Positions 1-8,051 of a stretch of DNA of 64,000 bases are shown one piece after another (position 1 is the stretch's first letter; the number at the start of each line of letters is the position of its first letter). The stretch comes from Pseudomonas putida (GTDB taxonomy: Bacteria > Pseudomonadota > Gammaproteobacteria > Pseudomonadales > Pseudomonadaceae). The stretch lies in contig NZ_SMTE01000008.1 in the NCBI RefSeq assembly GCF_004357765.1, forward strand, positions 248,001 to 312,000, in the 5' to 3' direction. A model generated the notes under the pieces. It made no database searches and was not told the DNA's origin. It worked only from the letters and a program-made list of their open reading frames with translations. Made by a program: the position numbers and the translations under genes.

Positions 1-558
1 AAGCTTGTCTAGGGCGCGCTTGTAACGCATTTTTGTTGCACTGAGCCCCATATGCATGATATCGGCGATCTCCTGGAATTCCAGCTCTGCGACAAAACGT
101 AGCACCAGGATCTCCCGGTCGATCGGATTCACATGCACCAACCACTTGTCCAGCCCGCCTTTCTCTTCGGCTTTCGGGGCCTTGTCCTCGGACGCCTCTT
201 CTACAGGGTCCAGACTCAGGGCATCCATCAACCGGCGCTTGCGACGCTCTTTGCGGTACTGGGTAATGCACTCGTTGTAGGTGATGCTATAGAGCCAGGT
301 CTTGAACTTCGACTTGCCTTCGAAGTTCTTCAGCCCGTAGAGCACCTTCAGCATCACTTCCTGACAGACATCGTCCGCGTCCCGGTCGTTCCCCAGGTAA
401 CGTGCGCACACATTGAACAGGGTCCGCTGGTAGCGCCTCATGAGTTCCTCATAGGCGCGGGTAACGTGGTACAGCTCCTCATGCGAACGCGCCACCAACT
501 CCTCATCGGTGAGTTCGCGGGGGTCATAACGCATGGGCGGCGAATGAACTTTATTCAA
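1..558 (-). CDS. sigX: ECF sigma factor SigX (3' end cut by window edge)
   Basis: Extracytoplasmic-function sigma factor that directs RNA polymerase to cell-envelope and fatty-acid genes in pseudomonads. The visible 186 codons hold region 2 (RAYEELMRRYQRTLFNVCARYLG, shown here only by its key stretch RYQRTLFN, then DADDVCQEV) and region 4 (DREILVLRF, FQEIADIMHMGLSATKMRYKRA). Only about ten C-terminal residues should be missing. I chose a TTG start at 558, giving MNKVHSPPMRYDPREL, because the N-terminus then resembles the P. aeruginosa protein; an in-frame ATG at 534 is the alternative, and neither has a strong ribosome site. It lies downstream of cmpX, as in other Pseudomonas, where oprF normally follows beyond the window edge. 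Confidence 0.95.
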   Translation of the reverse strand, partial: MNKVHSPPMRYDPRELTDEELVARSHEELYHVTRAYEELMRRYQRTLFNVCARYLGNDRDADDVCQEVMLKVLYGLKNFEGKSKFKTWLYSITYNECITQYRKERRKRRLMDALSLDPVEEASEDKAPKAEEKGGLDKWLVHVNPIDREILVLRFVAELEFQEIADIMHMGLSATKMRYKRALDKL

Positions 559-594
559 AACGGATCTGGCCGACAGTCAGGTCAATGTCGCCGC

Positions 595-617
595 TCGGCC
601 CGCTCGGGCCGATTTTT
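595..617 (+). other. Stem-loop with T-run in the cmpX-sigX gap
   Basis: A perfect 7-bp stem (TCGGCCC / GGGCCGA) with a 4-base loop is followed by TTTTT on the plus strand. The flanking genes run on the minus strand, so the T-run is on the wrong side to terminate cmpX transcription. It could stop antisense transcripts or act as a structured leader for sigX mRNA. Confidence 0.5.
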
Positions 618-648
618 GCGGCGGCATACATTAACAGCTTTTATGCGG

Positions 649-1473
649 TTAGCGGCTAGTGACTCGCTGCTCGAGCAACACACGGTTGGACAGCGACACT
701 AGTTCGCCATCATCGGTGAGCACGGTCGTCTTCACCGTACCGATCTCCTCGATCTGCCCTTCGACCTCTCCAATCCGCACCTGCTGGCCGACCTGGTAGA
801 GCTCACGCACATAGATGCCTGCCAGGATCTGCCCGGCGATTTCCCGGCTGCCCAGGCCCATGGCCAGCGCAACGGCCAGACCAACGGTAATCAGACCGAT
901 GACGATCACGTGGTTGAGCAGGTCGGTCTTGACCTCCAACTGGCTAATGGCCACCGAAATGCTGATGATCACCACCAGCCCTTGGGCGATGCGCCCCATG
1001 CCTGCGGCGTAATCGAGGCCGATGCCTTCGGCAGCGCCGCGCACCAGGCCGTTGACCAGCTGTGCCAACAGCACGCCGGCGAGCAGCACCAGGGCTGCGC
1101 CGAATACCTTGGGCAGGTACAGGGCAAGCATGTCCAGGGTCGCCGAAACCCGTTCCAGGCCCAGGGACTCGGCAGCCGAGACGAGGAAGATGAGCAACAC
1201 GAACCAATAGACGATCTTGCCGATCAGGGTGGAAATCGGTACCTGAATGCCGGCGCGACCGAGCATCTTGGTCAGGCCGGTGCCGGCCATCAGGCGGTCC
1301 AGACCGAACTTGGCCAACAGCTTGGACAGCAGCGTGTCGAGCAGCTTGGCCACCACGAAACCCAGCAGCACCACGACCAGCGCGCCGAACAGGTTGGGGA
1401 TGAAGTTCGCTACCTTGGTCCAAAGGGCAGTCATGGCAGTGACCAGGCTCTGGGTCCAGAGATCGAGTTCCAT
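649..1473 (-). CDS. cmpX: CmpX, mechanosensitive-channel-like inner membrane protein
   Basis: A 274-residue MscS-type membrane protein with several hydrophobic helices in the first two thirds (for example FGALVVVLLGFVVAKLLD near the N-terminus and IVYWFVLLIFLVSAAESL) and a short MscS-like beta domain at the C-terminus (VRELYQVGQQVRIGEVEGQIEEIG). In P. aeruginosa CmpX is linked to envelope tension and SigX activity. The ATG at 1473 is chosen; a TTG at 1479 would extend it by two codons and overlap the cfrX stop. It is part of the cmaX-cfrX-cmpX-sigX string. Confidence 0.93.
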   Translation of the reverse strand: MELDLWTQSLVTAMTALWTKVANFIPNLFGALVVVLLGFVVAKLLDTLLSKLLAKFGLDRLMAGTGLTKMLGRAGIQVPISTLIGKIVYWFVLLIFLVSAAESLGLERVSATLDMLALYLPKVFGAALVLLAGVLLAQLVNGLVRGAAEGIGLDYAAGMGRIAQGLVVIISISVAISQLEVKTDLLNHVIVIGLITVGLAVALAMGLGSREIAGQILAGIYVRELYQVGQQVRIGEVEGQIEEIGTVKTTVLTDDGELVSLSNRVLLEQRVTSR

Positions 1474-1475
1474 AT

Positions 1476-1739
1476 TCAATCGGCCTTATCAGCTTTGCTG
1501 CCGGCGGCAGCGTTGCGAGTAGAGTGTCGACGGACCGGCGCGACATGCGCCGAACCGTTGTTCACGGCGATCAGCAGCGCCTGGCTCCATCGGCCAAGCA
1601 AGCTGAACAGATCGCCAGCGCCGACCTGGCGGTTGGCGGTTTTCAGCACGCGACCCAGGCAGGCGGCATCATCCCGGTCCTTACCGGACGGCGACGCCTT
1701 GAGCAGGTCGCGCAAGGATTCTTCAAACGGATCGTGCAT
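1476..1739 (-). CDS. cfrX: CfrX, small conserved protein of the sigX locus
   Basis: An 87-residue soluble protein with no recognised catalytic motif. It is identified by length and position between cmaX and cmpX. The ATG at 1739 follows GAGGTGCCC, a reasonable ribosome site; an in-frame GTG two codons upstream (1745) is possible. The stop lies 2 bp before the cmpX ATG, so the two are probably translationally linked. Its biochemical role is unknown; in P. aeruginosa the gene is cotranscribed with cmpX and sigX. Confidence 0.85.
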   Translation of the reverse strand: MHDPFEESLRDLLKASPSGKDRDDAACLGRVLKTANRQVGAGDLFSLLGRWSQALLIAVNNGSAHVAPVRRHSTRNAAAGSKADKAD

Positions 1740-1796
1740 GGGCACCTCGCGCAGTGTCAGTCAGAGACGAGACGGCCGGGCCATGGGTCACAACCT

Positions 1797-2807
1797 TCAT
1801 ACCCAGCGCAGACGACGGAACAGCCACCACTGCCCCACGGCCAACCCCAGCACGACCATGCAGGCGAACAGAAAACCGTAGGGATTCTGCGCCCCAGGAA
1901 TGCCGCCGACGTTGATGCCGAGCAAGCCGGTGATGAAACTCATCGGCAGGAAGATGCAGGTGATGATGCCGAACTGGTACATGGTCCGGTTCATCCGCTC
2001 GCTGCGCCGGCGATCCTCGCTTTCCAGCACCAGCGCCGCGCGCTCGCGGGCCAGCTCGAGTTCCTCGAGGTAACGGATCAGGCTGTTGTTGAGTTCGTTC
2101 CAGTAATCGGCATCGGCCGGGGCGAACCAACTCCATTTGCTGCGCGAAAGCTGGGCGTAGATCTCCCGCTGCGGGGCCAGAAAGCGCCGCAAGCCCGCGG
2201 CGCGTCGACGGATCTGCTGGAGACTGCCGTGTTCGGGGCCAGCATGGCGTGAAGAGTACCGTTCGTCGGATTCGAACTTCTCCTCCTCCAGATCGACCAG
2301 TTCAGACAGGTCGCTGACCAGTGCCTGGACCTTCTCGGTCAGCAGTTCTCCCATCAGCAGCAACAGTTCCGATGCCGATCTCGGCCCCCTGCCTTCTTGC
2401 AATTGCTGAAGGATCTCTTCGCTGGCACGCAGCGAACGCAAACGCAGGGAGATGACACGCTGCGCCTGGGCGTGGATACGCACCGACACCATGTCCTCGG
2501 GTTCGGCACCCGGATTGAGGTTGACCCCGCGCAGGAACAGCAGCAATTGTTCCTCGGCCAGCGGCAACAACCGTGGCCGGGTATTTTCTTCCAGCAGCAG
2601 GTCGCAGGCGAACTCGCTCAGGCCGCTGTCGCGCAGCAACCAGGTACGGGTCTGCGGGTGGCTGCGATCCCAGTGTAGCCACAGGCTTTCCTGCGGCTGC
2701 AACTGCAAGCCATCCAGCTCGGTACGGGCGATTGAACGCGCGCCGCCTTTACCATCGAGCACCAGGGCATGGACCAGCCCCCACTGCGCGTTGTCTTCCT
2801 CGAACAT
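1797..2807 (-). CDS. cmaX: CmaX, CorA/ZntB-family divalent cation transporter
   Basis: A 336-residue CorA-superfamily inner membrane protein. The long soluble N-terminal part and the helical stalk (residues about 200-270) precede two C-terminal transmembrane helices. The pore signature reads LLGINVGGIPG, the ZntB-type variant (GIN instead of the CorA GMN), so Zn2+ or another divalent ion is possible as well as Mg2+. The ATG at 2807 has GGAG six bases upstream. The 51-bp gap to cfrX may hold a promoter, but I cannot identify one with confidence. Confidence 0.9.
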   Translation of the reverse strand: MFEEDNAQWGLVHALVLDGKGGARSIARTELDGLQLQPQESLWLHWDRSHPQTRTWLLRDSGLSEFACDLLLEENTRPRLLPLAEEQLLLFLRGVNLNPGAEPEDMVSVRIHAQAQRVISLRLRSLRASEEILQQLQEGRGPRSASELLLLMGELLTEKVQALVSDLSELVDLEEEKFESDERYSSRHAGPEHGSLQQIRRRAAGLRRFLAPQREIYAQLSRSKWSWFAPADADYWNELNNSLIRYLEELELARERAALVLESEDRRRSERMNRTMYQFGIITCIFLPMSFITGLLGINVGGIPGAQNPYGFLFACMVVLGLAVGQWWLFRRLRWV

Positions 2808-2834
2808 TGACGCTCCATCAGCGCGTACGGCGCA

Positions 2835-3326
2835 TTACTCCGGCATTTTCAGCGGGCTTGGCGAGACGATTACGCCGTTGTTGTCAGCATATACATACTC
2901 GCCTGGGCGGAAAGTAACACCGGCGAAGGTCACCGCCACATCGAGGTCGCCCAGGCCGCGCTTGTCGGTCTTCTTCGGGTGGCTGGCCAGCGCCTGCACC
3001 CCCACGTCAGTCTGGATCAGCACATCCACGTCGCGTACGCAGCCATAGATGACCAGCCCCTCCCAGCCATTCTTGGCGGCCTTTTCGGCAAGCATGTCGC
3101 CCAACAACGCACAGCGCAGTGAGCCACCCCCGTCAACTACCAGCACCTTGCCCTTGCCATCGAGTTCGACCTGCTCCTTGACCCGCGAGTTGTCCTCGAA
3201 GCACTTGATGGTGACGATCTGGCCACCGAAGGAATCGCGGCCGCCGAAGTTGCTGAACATCGGCTCGAGCACCTGGACCAGGTCCGGGTAGGCATCGCAC
3301 AGGTCGGGCGTAACGTAATGCTGCAT
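2835..3326 (-). CDS. rraA: RraA-family regulator of ribonuclease activity / HMG aldolase fold
   Basis: A 163-residue RraA-like protein with the family hallmarks [19 protein letters not shown] and [12 protein letters not shown]. In E. coli RraA binds RNase E and inhibits it; some homologues are instead 4-hydroxy-4-methyl-2-oxoglutarate/oxaloacetate lyases, and the G-x-x-R-D motif here (GCVRDVD) is shared by both. The start has a good ribosome site (AGGAG, seven bases before ATG). The stop is 27 bp before cmaX on the same strand, so readthrough into the sigX locus is likely. Confidence 0.92.
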   Translation of the reverse strand: MQHYVTPDLCDAYPDLVQVLEPMFSNFGGRDSFGGQIVTIKCFEDNSRVKEQVELDGKGKVLVVDGGGSLRCALLGDMLAEKAAKNGWEGLVIYGCVRDVDVLIQTDVGVQALASHPKKTDKRGLGDLDVAVTFAGVTFRPGEYVYADNNGVIVSPSPLKMPE

Positions 3327-3438
3327 GGCAAGCTCCTGTCAGTCGCAACGAAAGCGGATGTGGAGCTAGGCTACACCGGAGCGGTCGGTGCAGTCATCCC
3401 AGACCGGGCGGTCATTCAGGTTTTATGGAAACCTGTGA

Positions 3439-4431
3439 TCACCCCGCCGGCACAACCTCCGCCGCCACCGTCGCCTCATGCACCGCCACCAACGGGTCGC
3501 GCAACCAGCGCTCCACCAATGGCCATACCTGCGCCTGCGCCGCCTTGCTCACCAGCATGTCGACATGGCCAAACGCCTCGAAACCCTCTTCCCGCCCGAG
3601 GCGCAGGAACTGCTTGCGCTCCCCACCCAACTGCTCGTACAACTTGCGGCACGCCCATACCGGGTCCTGAGTGTCCCCGGCGCCGGCCACCACCAGCAGC
3701 GGTACATCGACGTTGGCCAACCCCGCCCACCAATCGTCGCCCTTGTCGCCGAAACGCCCGAACAGGCCATGCCAGCGCATGCTTTCCAGCGCCAGACCAA
3801 TCGGTTCGTCCTCCGGGCCACGTTTCAAGCGCGGACCGGAAAGGTGCCCCCAACGCTTGAGCAGCAGCTTCGCTCCCCAGGTCAAGGGTGGCACTTTCAA
3901 CGGCCAATACACCCGGCTCACCTGGCTGCCGAACAACGCTACGCTAGCCATCTGGGTGGCCGGCAGGTAGCCCCCACCCAATGCCGCTGCCAGGGTGGTG
4001 CCGCCCAGCGAATGACCGATCCAGTGCGGCGCTCGCGCCGCCTGTTCGTGTACGAAAGCGGCGATCGCCGGCAGGTCGTAGCGGGCATAGTCGGCCACGC
4101 GATTGCGCTGCCAGTCGCGGTTGCGCGGCGACAGGCCGTGGCCACGCATCTCTGGGATCCACACGTCGAAACCGGCACGCGCCAGTTGCGCCCCCAGTCC
4201 GATGCCTTTGGGCGAATACCAGAAGCGTCGGTTGGAAAAACTGCCGTGCAGGAGGATGACCGGCTGGCCATGGCCAGCGGTCTGATCCGCCAGCCCCAGG
4301 CGGGTGACAGCCAGTTCGACGCTCGGATCCGGGCTGTTGCCGGCCTTGATCCGGTACACGTCTTCGCTGAGGTCGCCCCGGCGCTCGGCGCTGAGCAGGG
4401 CCACGGGAAATAGAGTGCTGCTGCTTTGCAT
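3439..4431 (-). CDS. Alpha/beta-fold hydrolase
   Basis: A 330-residue serine hydrolase of the alpha/beta fold. The oxyanion region is VILLHGSFSNRRFW, the nucleophile elbow is GHSLGG, and plausible acid and base residues are in GAGDTQDPVWAC and EAFGHVDMLV. No substrate can be named; similarity is to lipase/esterase-like hydrolases. The ATG at 4431 is preferred over one at 4464, because the longer form would read through the ppsA terminator stem. The gene lies after that terminator and so should have its own weak promoter or rely on readthrough. Confidence 0.85.
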   Translation of the reverse strand: MQSSSTLFPVALLSAERRGDLSEDVYRIKAGNSPDPSVELAVTRLGLADQTAGHGQPVILLHGSFSNRRFWYSPKGIGLGAQLARAGFDVWIPEMRGHGLSPRNRDWQRNRVADYARYDLPAIAAFVHEQAARAPHWIGHSLGGTTLAAALGGGYLPATQMASVALFGSQVSRVYWPLKVPPLTWGAKLLLKRWGHLSGPRLKRGPEDEPIGLALESMRWHGLFGRFGDKGDDWWAGLANVDVPLLVVAGAGDTQDPVWACRKLYEQLGGERKQFLRLGREEGFEAFGHVDMLVSKAAQAQVWPLVERWLRDPLVAVHEATVAAEVVPAG

Positions 4432-4444
4432 AGATGACTTGCAC

Positions 4445-4480
4445 AAAAAAAGGGCGGGATCCATTGCTGGAACTCGCCCT
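4445..4480 (-). terminator. Rho-independent terminator of ppsA
   Basis: On the minus strand a 6-bp stem AGGGCG / CGCCCT closes an 18-base loop and is followed directly by a run of seven T. It lies about 50 bp past the ppsA stop codon. Confidence 0.8.
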
Positions 4481-4529
4481 GGATAGACCAGGCGGGGGCG
4501 CGCCAGGCACGTCCCCGCAATTTACCAGA

Positions 4530-6905
4530 TCAAGCCGCGCCCTGGCCCTCGGCCAGGAAGAACCAGGTCTCGAGGACCGAATCCGGATTCAGCGACACGC
4601 TTTCGATGCCCTGCTCCATCAGCCATTTGGCCAGGTCCGGGTGGTCCGAAGGGCCCTGGCCGCAGATGCCGATGTACTTGCCGGCCTTGTTGCAGGCGGC
4701 GATGGCATTGGCCAGCAGCTTCTTGACCGCAGGGTTACGCTCGTCGAACAGGTGAGCAATGATGCCCGAGTCGCGGTCCAGGCCCAAGGTCAGCTGGGTC
4801 AGGTCGTTGGAACCGATCGAGAAACCGTCGAAGTACTCGAGGAACTCCTCGGCCAGGATGGCGTTGGACGGCAGCTCGCACATCATGATCACGCGCAGGC
4901 CATTGTCGCCACGGGCCAGACCGTTCTCGGCGAGCAGGTCGACGACCTGGCTGGCTTCGCCCAGGGTACGCACGAACGGCACCATGATCTCGACGTTGGT
5001 CAGGCCCATTTCATTGCGCACGCGCTTCAGGGCGCGACATTCGAGCTCGAAGCAGTCACGGAACGACTCGCTGATGTAACGCGAAGCCCCACGGAAGCCC
5101 AGCATCGGGTTCTCTTCTTCCGGCTCGTACAGCTTGCCGCCGATCAGGTTGGCGTACTCGTTGGACTTGAAGTCCGACAGGCGCACGATGACCTTTTTCG
5201 GGTAGAAGGCCGCGGCCAGGGTGCTGATGCCTTCGACCAGCTTCTCGACATAGAAGCCGACCGGGTCGTCGTAGCCCGCGATGCGCTTGTCGACGCTCTC
5301 TTTGAGCTCCGGCGGCAGGCCGGCGTAGTTCAGCAGTGCCTTGGGGTGCACGCCGATCATGCGGTTGATGATGAACTCCAGACGCGCCAGGCCGACACCG
5401 GCGTTGGGCAGCTGGGCGAAATCGAAGGCGCGGTCCGGGTTACCGACGTTCATCATGATCTTGAACGGCAGTTCCGGCATGGCATCGACCGAGTTCTGCT
5501 TGACGTCGAAGCCCAGCTCACCTTCGAAGATGAAACCGGTGTCGCCTTCGGCGCAGGACACGGTCACGCCCTGGCCATCCTTCAAGACCTGGGTGGCGTT
5601 GCCGCAGCCAACGACGGCCGGAATGCCCAGTTCACGGGCGATGATCGCCGCGTGGCAGGTACGGCCGCCACGGTTGGTGACGATGGCGCTGGCGCGCTTC
5701 ATGACCGGTTCCCAATCCGGGTCGGTCATGTCGGAGACCAGTACGTCGCCTGGCTGGACCTTGTCCATCTCGGACACGTCGTTGATCACGCGGACCTTGC
5801 CGGCGCCGATACGCTGGCCGATGGCGCGGCCTTCGACCAGCACGGTGCCCTTTTCCTTGAGCAGGTAGCGTTCCATGACGTTGGCGCTGGCACGGCTCTT
5901 CACGGTCTCAGGACGGGCCTGGACGATATACAGCTTGCCGTCGTCACCGTCCTTGGCCCACTCGATATCCATCGGGCGCTGATAGTGCTGCTCGATGATC
6001 ATGGCCTGCTTGGCCAGCTCGTTGACTTCGTCGTCGCTCAGGCAGAAGCGCGCACGGTCGGCGCGGTCGACTTCGACGGTCTTGACCGAACGACCGGCCT
6101 TGGCTTCGTCGCCATAGACCATCTTGATCGCCTTGCTGCCCAGGTTGCGGCGCAGGATCGCCGGACGGCCAGCCTGCAGCGTCTGTTTGTGGACGTAGAA
6201 TTCGTCCGGGTTGACCGCACCCTGCACGACGGTTTCACCCAGGCCGTAGGCGCCCGTGATGAACACCACGTCGCGGAAGCCCGACTCGGTGTCCAGGGTG
6301 AACATCACGCCGGCCGTGCCGGTTTCCGAACGGACCATGCGCTGCACGCCAGCGGATAGGGCCACCAGCTTGTGATCGAAGCCCTGGTGCACGCGGTAGG
6401 CGATGGCGCGGTCGTTGAACAGCGAGGCGAAGACCTCCTTGGCCGCACGGATCACGTTGTCCACGCCACGGATGTTGAGGAAGGTTTCCTGCTGACCGGC
6501 GAAGGAAGCGTCGGGCAGGTCTTCGGCGGTGGCCGACGAGCGCACGGCCACGGCCATGTTGTCGTTGCCCTTGGACATTTCGGCGAACGCCGTACGGATT
6601 TCCGAATCCAGACGCGCCGGGAACTCGGCCTCCATGACCCACTGACGGATCTGTGCGCCGGTCTTGGCCAGGGCGTTGACGTCATCGACGTCCAGCGCAT
6701 CGAGCGCAGCGTGGATGCGGTCGTTCAGCCCGCTCTGTTCGAGGAAATCGCGGTACGCCTGAGCCGTAGTGGCAAAGCCGCCCGGCACCGAGACGCCGGC
6801 ACCGGCAAGATTACTGATCATCTCGCCCAGGGATGCGTTCTTGCCCCCCACATGCTCTACATCATGGACGCCGAGCTTATCGAGGGAAACTACGTACTCT
6901 ACCAA
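4530..6905 (-). CDS. ppsA: Phosphoenolpyruvate synthase
   Basis: Makes PEP from pyruvate and ATP (giving AMP and phosphate) for gluconeogenesis in the cytoplasm. At 791 residues it has the full domain set: the ATP-grasp pyruvate-phosphate dikinase domain ([11 protein letters not shown], then [21 protein letters not shown]), the phosphohistidine swivel domain ([14 protein letters not shown], His near residue 420) and the C-terminal PEP/pyruvate TIM barrel ([16 protein letters not shown]). The start codon is TTG at 6905, supported by GGAGAG about seven bases upstream and the conserved [13 protein letters not shown]-terminus. It diverges from the gene for its regulatory kinase/phosphorylase. Confidence 0.98.
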   Translation of the reverse strand: MVEYVVSLDKLGVHDVEHVGGKNASLGEMISNLAGAGVSVPGGFATTAQAYRDFLEQSGLNDRIHAALDALDVDDVNALAKTGAQIRQWVMEAEFPARLDSEIRTAFAEMSKGNDNMAVAVRSSATAEDLPDASFAGQQETFLNIRGVDNVIRAAKEVFASLFNDRAIAYRVHQGFDHKLVALSAGVQRMVRSETGTAGVMFTLDTESGFRDVVFITGAYGLGETVVQGAVNPDEFYVHKQTLQAGRPAILRRNLGSKAIKMVYGDEAKAGRSVKTVEVDRADRARFCLSDDEVNELAKQAMIIEQHYQRPMDIEWAKDGDDGKLYIVQARPETVKSRASANVMERYLLKEKGTVLVEGRAIGQRIGAGKVRVINDVSEMDKVQPGDVLVSDMTDPDWEPVMKRASAIVTNRGGRTCHAAIIARELGIPAVVGCGNATQVLKDGQGVTVSCAEGDTGFIFEGELGFDVKQNSVDAMPELPFKIMMNVGNPDRAFDFAQLPNAGVGLARLEFIINRMIGVHPKALLNYAGLPPELKESVDKRIAGYDDPVGFYVEKLVEGISTLAAAFYPKKVIVRLSDFKSNEYANLIGGKLYEPEEENPMLGFRGASRYISESFRDCFELECRALKRVRNEMGLTNVEIMVPFVRTLGEASQVVDLLAENGLARGDNGLRVIMMCELPSNAILAEEFLEYFDGFSIGSNDLTQLTLGLDRDSGIIAHLFDERNPAVKKLLANAIAACNKAGKYIGICGQGPSDHPDLAKWLMEQGIESVSLNPDSVLETWFFLAEGQGAA

Positions 6906-7019
6906 GGTGATCTCTCCACTTCTGTATGGGAAACGCTCAAGGGCGCCGGCCTGCCGCTATGACTTGACCGGGCGCTTGTGGCCTGTACCTGGAAAATAAG
7001 TGAGAATGCCGACAGCCAC

Positions 7020-7035
7020 GTTCGGCAAACCGAAC
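7020..7035. promoter_or_regulatory. Inverted repeat between ppsA and PSRP gene
   Basis: GTTCGG and CCGAAC form a perfect 6-bp inverted repeat around a CAAA spacer in the 175-bp divergent gap (6906-7080). It does not match the Cra or HexR consensus I know. It may be an operator serving both genes or only an mRNA hairpin; no clear sigma-70 hexamers stand out. Confidence 0.35.
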
Positions 7036-7080
7036 TTATCATATCCAAGATTTGTCATCAGCTTAAGGCCCAGATCGCAA

Positions 7081-7899
7081 ATGAAACGAACCGCGTTCTT
7101 CATCTCCGACGGCACCGGCATCACGGCCGAAACCCTGGGCCAAAGCTTGCTAGCGCAGTTCGATAGCATTCCGTTCAATAAATTCACCCGCCCCTACATC
7201 GATACACCGGACAAGGCGCGGAACATGGTGGCGCAAATCAACGCGGCCGCCGAACGCGACGGCATGCGGCCGATCATCTTCGACACCATCGTCAATCAGG
7301 ACATCCGTGAGATCCTGGCGACGTCGAACGGCTTCATGATCGACATCTTTTCGACGTTTTTATCCCCACTTGAGCAGGAATTGACTGCCCATTCGTCGTA
7401 TTCCGTCGGAAAATCCCACTCTATCGGGGGCAACTCGAACTATATGGAGCGGATCGAGGCGGTGAATTTCGCCCTCGATAATGACGACGGAGCCCGTACC
7501 CATTATTACGACAAGGCCGACCTGATCCTGGTCGGCGTGTCGCGTTGCGGCAAGACCCCGACCTGCCTGTACATGGCCATGCAATTCGGTATCCGCGCCG
7601 CCAACTACCCGCTCACCGAAGACGACATGGAGCGCCTGCAGTTGCCAGCGGTACTGAAGAAGTACCAGCACAAGCTGTTCGGCCTGACCATCGACCCCGA
7701 CCGCCTCACCGCCATCCGCCACGAGCGCAAGCCCAACAGTCGGTATTCGAGCTTCGCCCAATGCGAGTTCGAGGTACGGGAAGTGGAGAATCTGTTCCGC
7801 CGCGAGAACATCCCCAACATCAATTCGACGCATTTCTCGGTGGAGGAGATTTCCGCGAAGATCCTGGTGGAGAAAGGTGTGGAGCGTAGGTTCAAGTAG
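7081..7899 (+). CDS. ppsR: PEP synthetase regulatory protein (PSRP, DUF299)
   Basis: A bifunctional ADP-dependent kinase and Pi-dependent pyrophosphorylase that inactivates and reactivates PpsA by modifying a residue next to its catalytic histidine. The 272-residue protein begins [17 protein letters not shown], typical of the family, and carries the P-loop [10 protein letters not shown]. The ATG at 7081 is chosen from this N-terminus, with AAGG about 13 bases upstream. Longer in-frame starts exist upstream but run through the intergenic region. Divergent pairing with ppsA matches the function. Confidence 0.96.
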   Translation: MKRTAFFISDGTGITAETLGQSLLAQFDSIPFNKFTRPYIDTPDKARNMVAQINAAAERDGMRPIIFDTIVNQDIREILATSNGFMIDIFSTFLSPLEQELTAHSSYSVGKSHSIGGNSNYMERIEAVNFALDNDDGARTHYYDKADLILVGVSRCGKTPTCLYMAMQFGIRAANYPLTEDDMERLQLPAVLKKYQHKLFGLTIDPDRLTAIRHERKPNSRYSSFAQCEFEVREVENLFRRENIPNINSTHFSVEEISAKILVEKGVERRFK

Positions 7900-7936
7900 G
7901 GCGTGGGGCTCGCCGTAAGTTGTTCGTCGCTGGTTA

Positions 7937-7980
7937 GATCGAGCGCCGCCCACGCGGCGCATCGCGGGCGTCGCTCGATC
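7937..7980. repeat. REP-like palindromic element (copy 1)
   Basis: Outer arms GATCGAGCG / CGCTCGATC enclose an inner stem GCGCCGC / GCGGCGC. It sits in the 152-bp gap between the convergent PSRP gene and gdhB. The core ATCGAGCGCCGCC recurs at 21898 and 42053. A further hairpin, CCCCGGC / GCCGGGG, follows at 8012-8031 but has no T-run. Confidence 0.7.
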
Positions 7981-8051
7981 TCACAGACGCTAAAACTCTC
8001 CCGACGAGCACCCCCGGCATCACCGCCGGGGCTCCCCATTCGCACTTACAC

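Noticed and set aside
3417-3435. CAGGTTT / AAACCTG stem-loop after the alpha/beta hydrolase gene
   Set aside because: A 7-bp stem without a T-run on the minus strand; too weak to call a terminator.
4434-6359. Open frame of 641 codons on the plus strand
   Set aside because: Antisense to ppsA; repetitive charged composition with no family resemblance.
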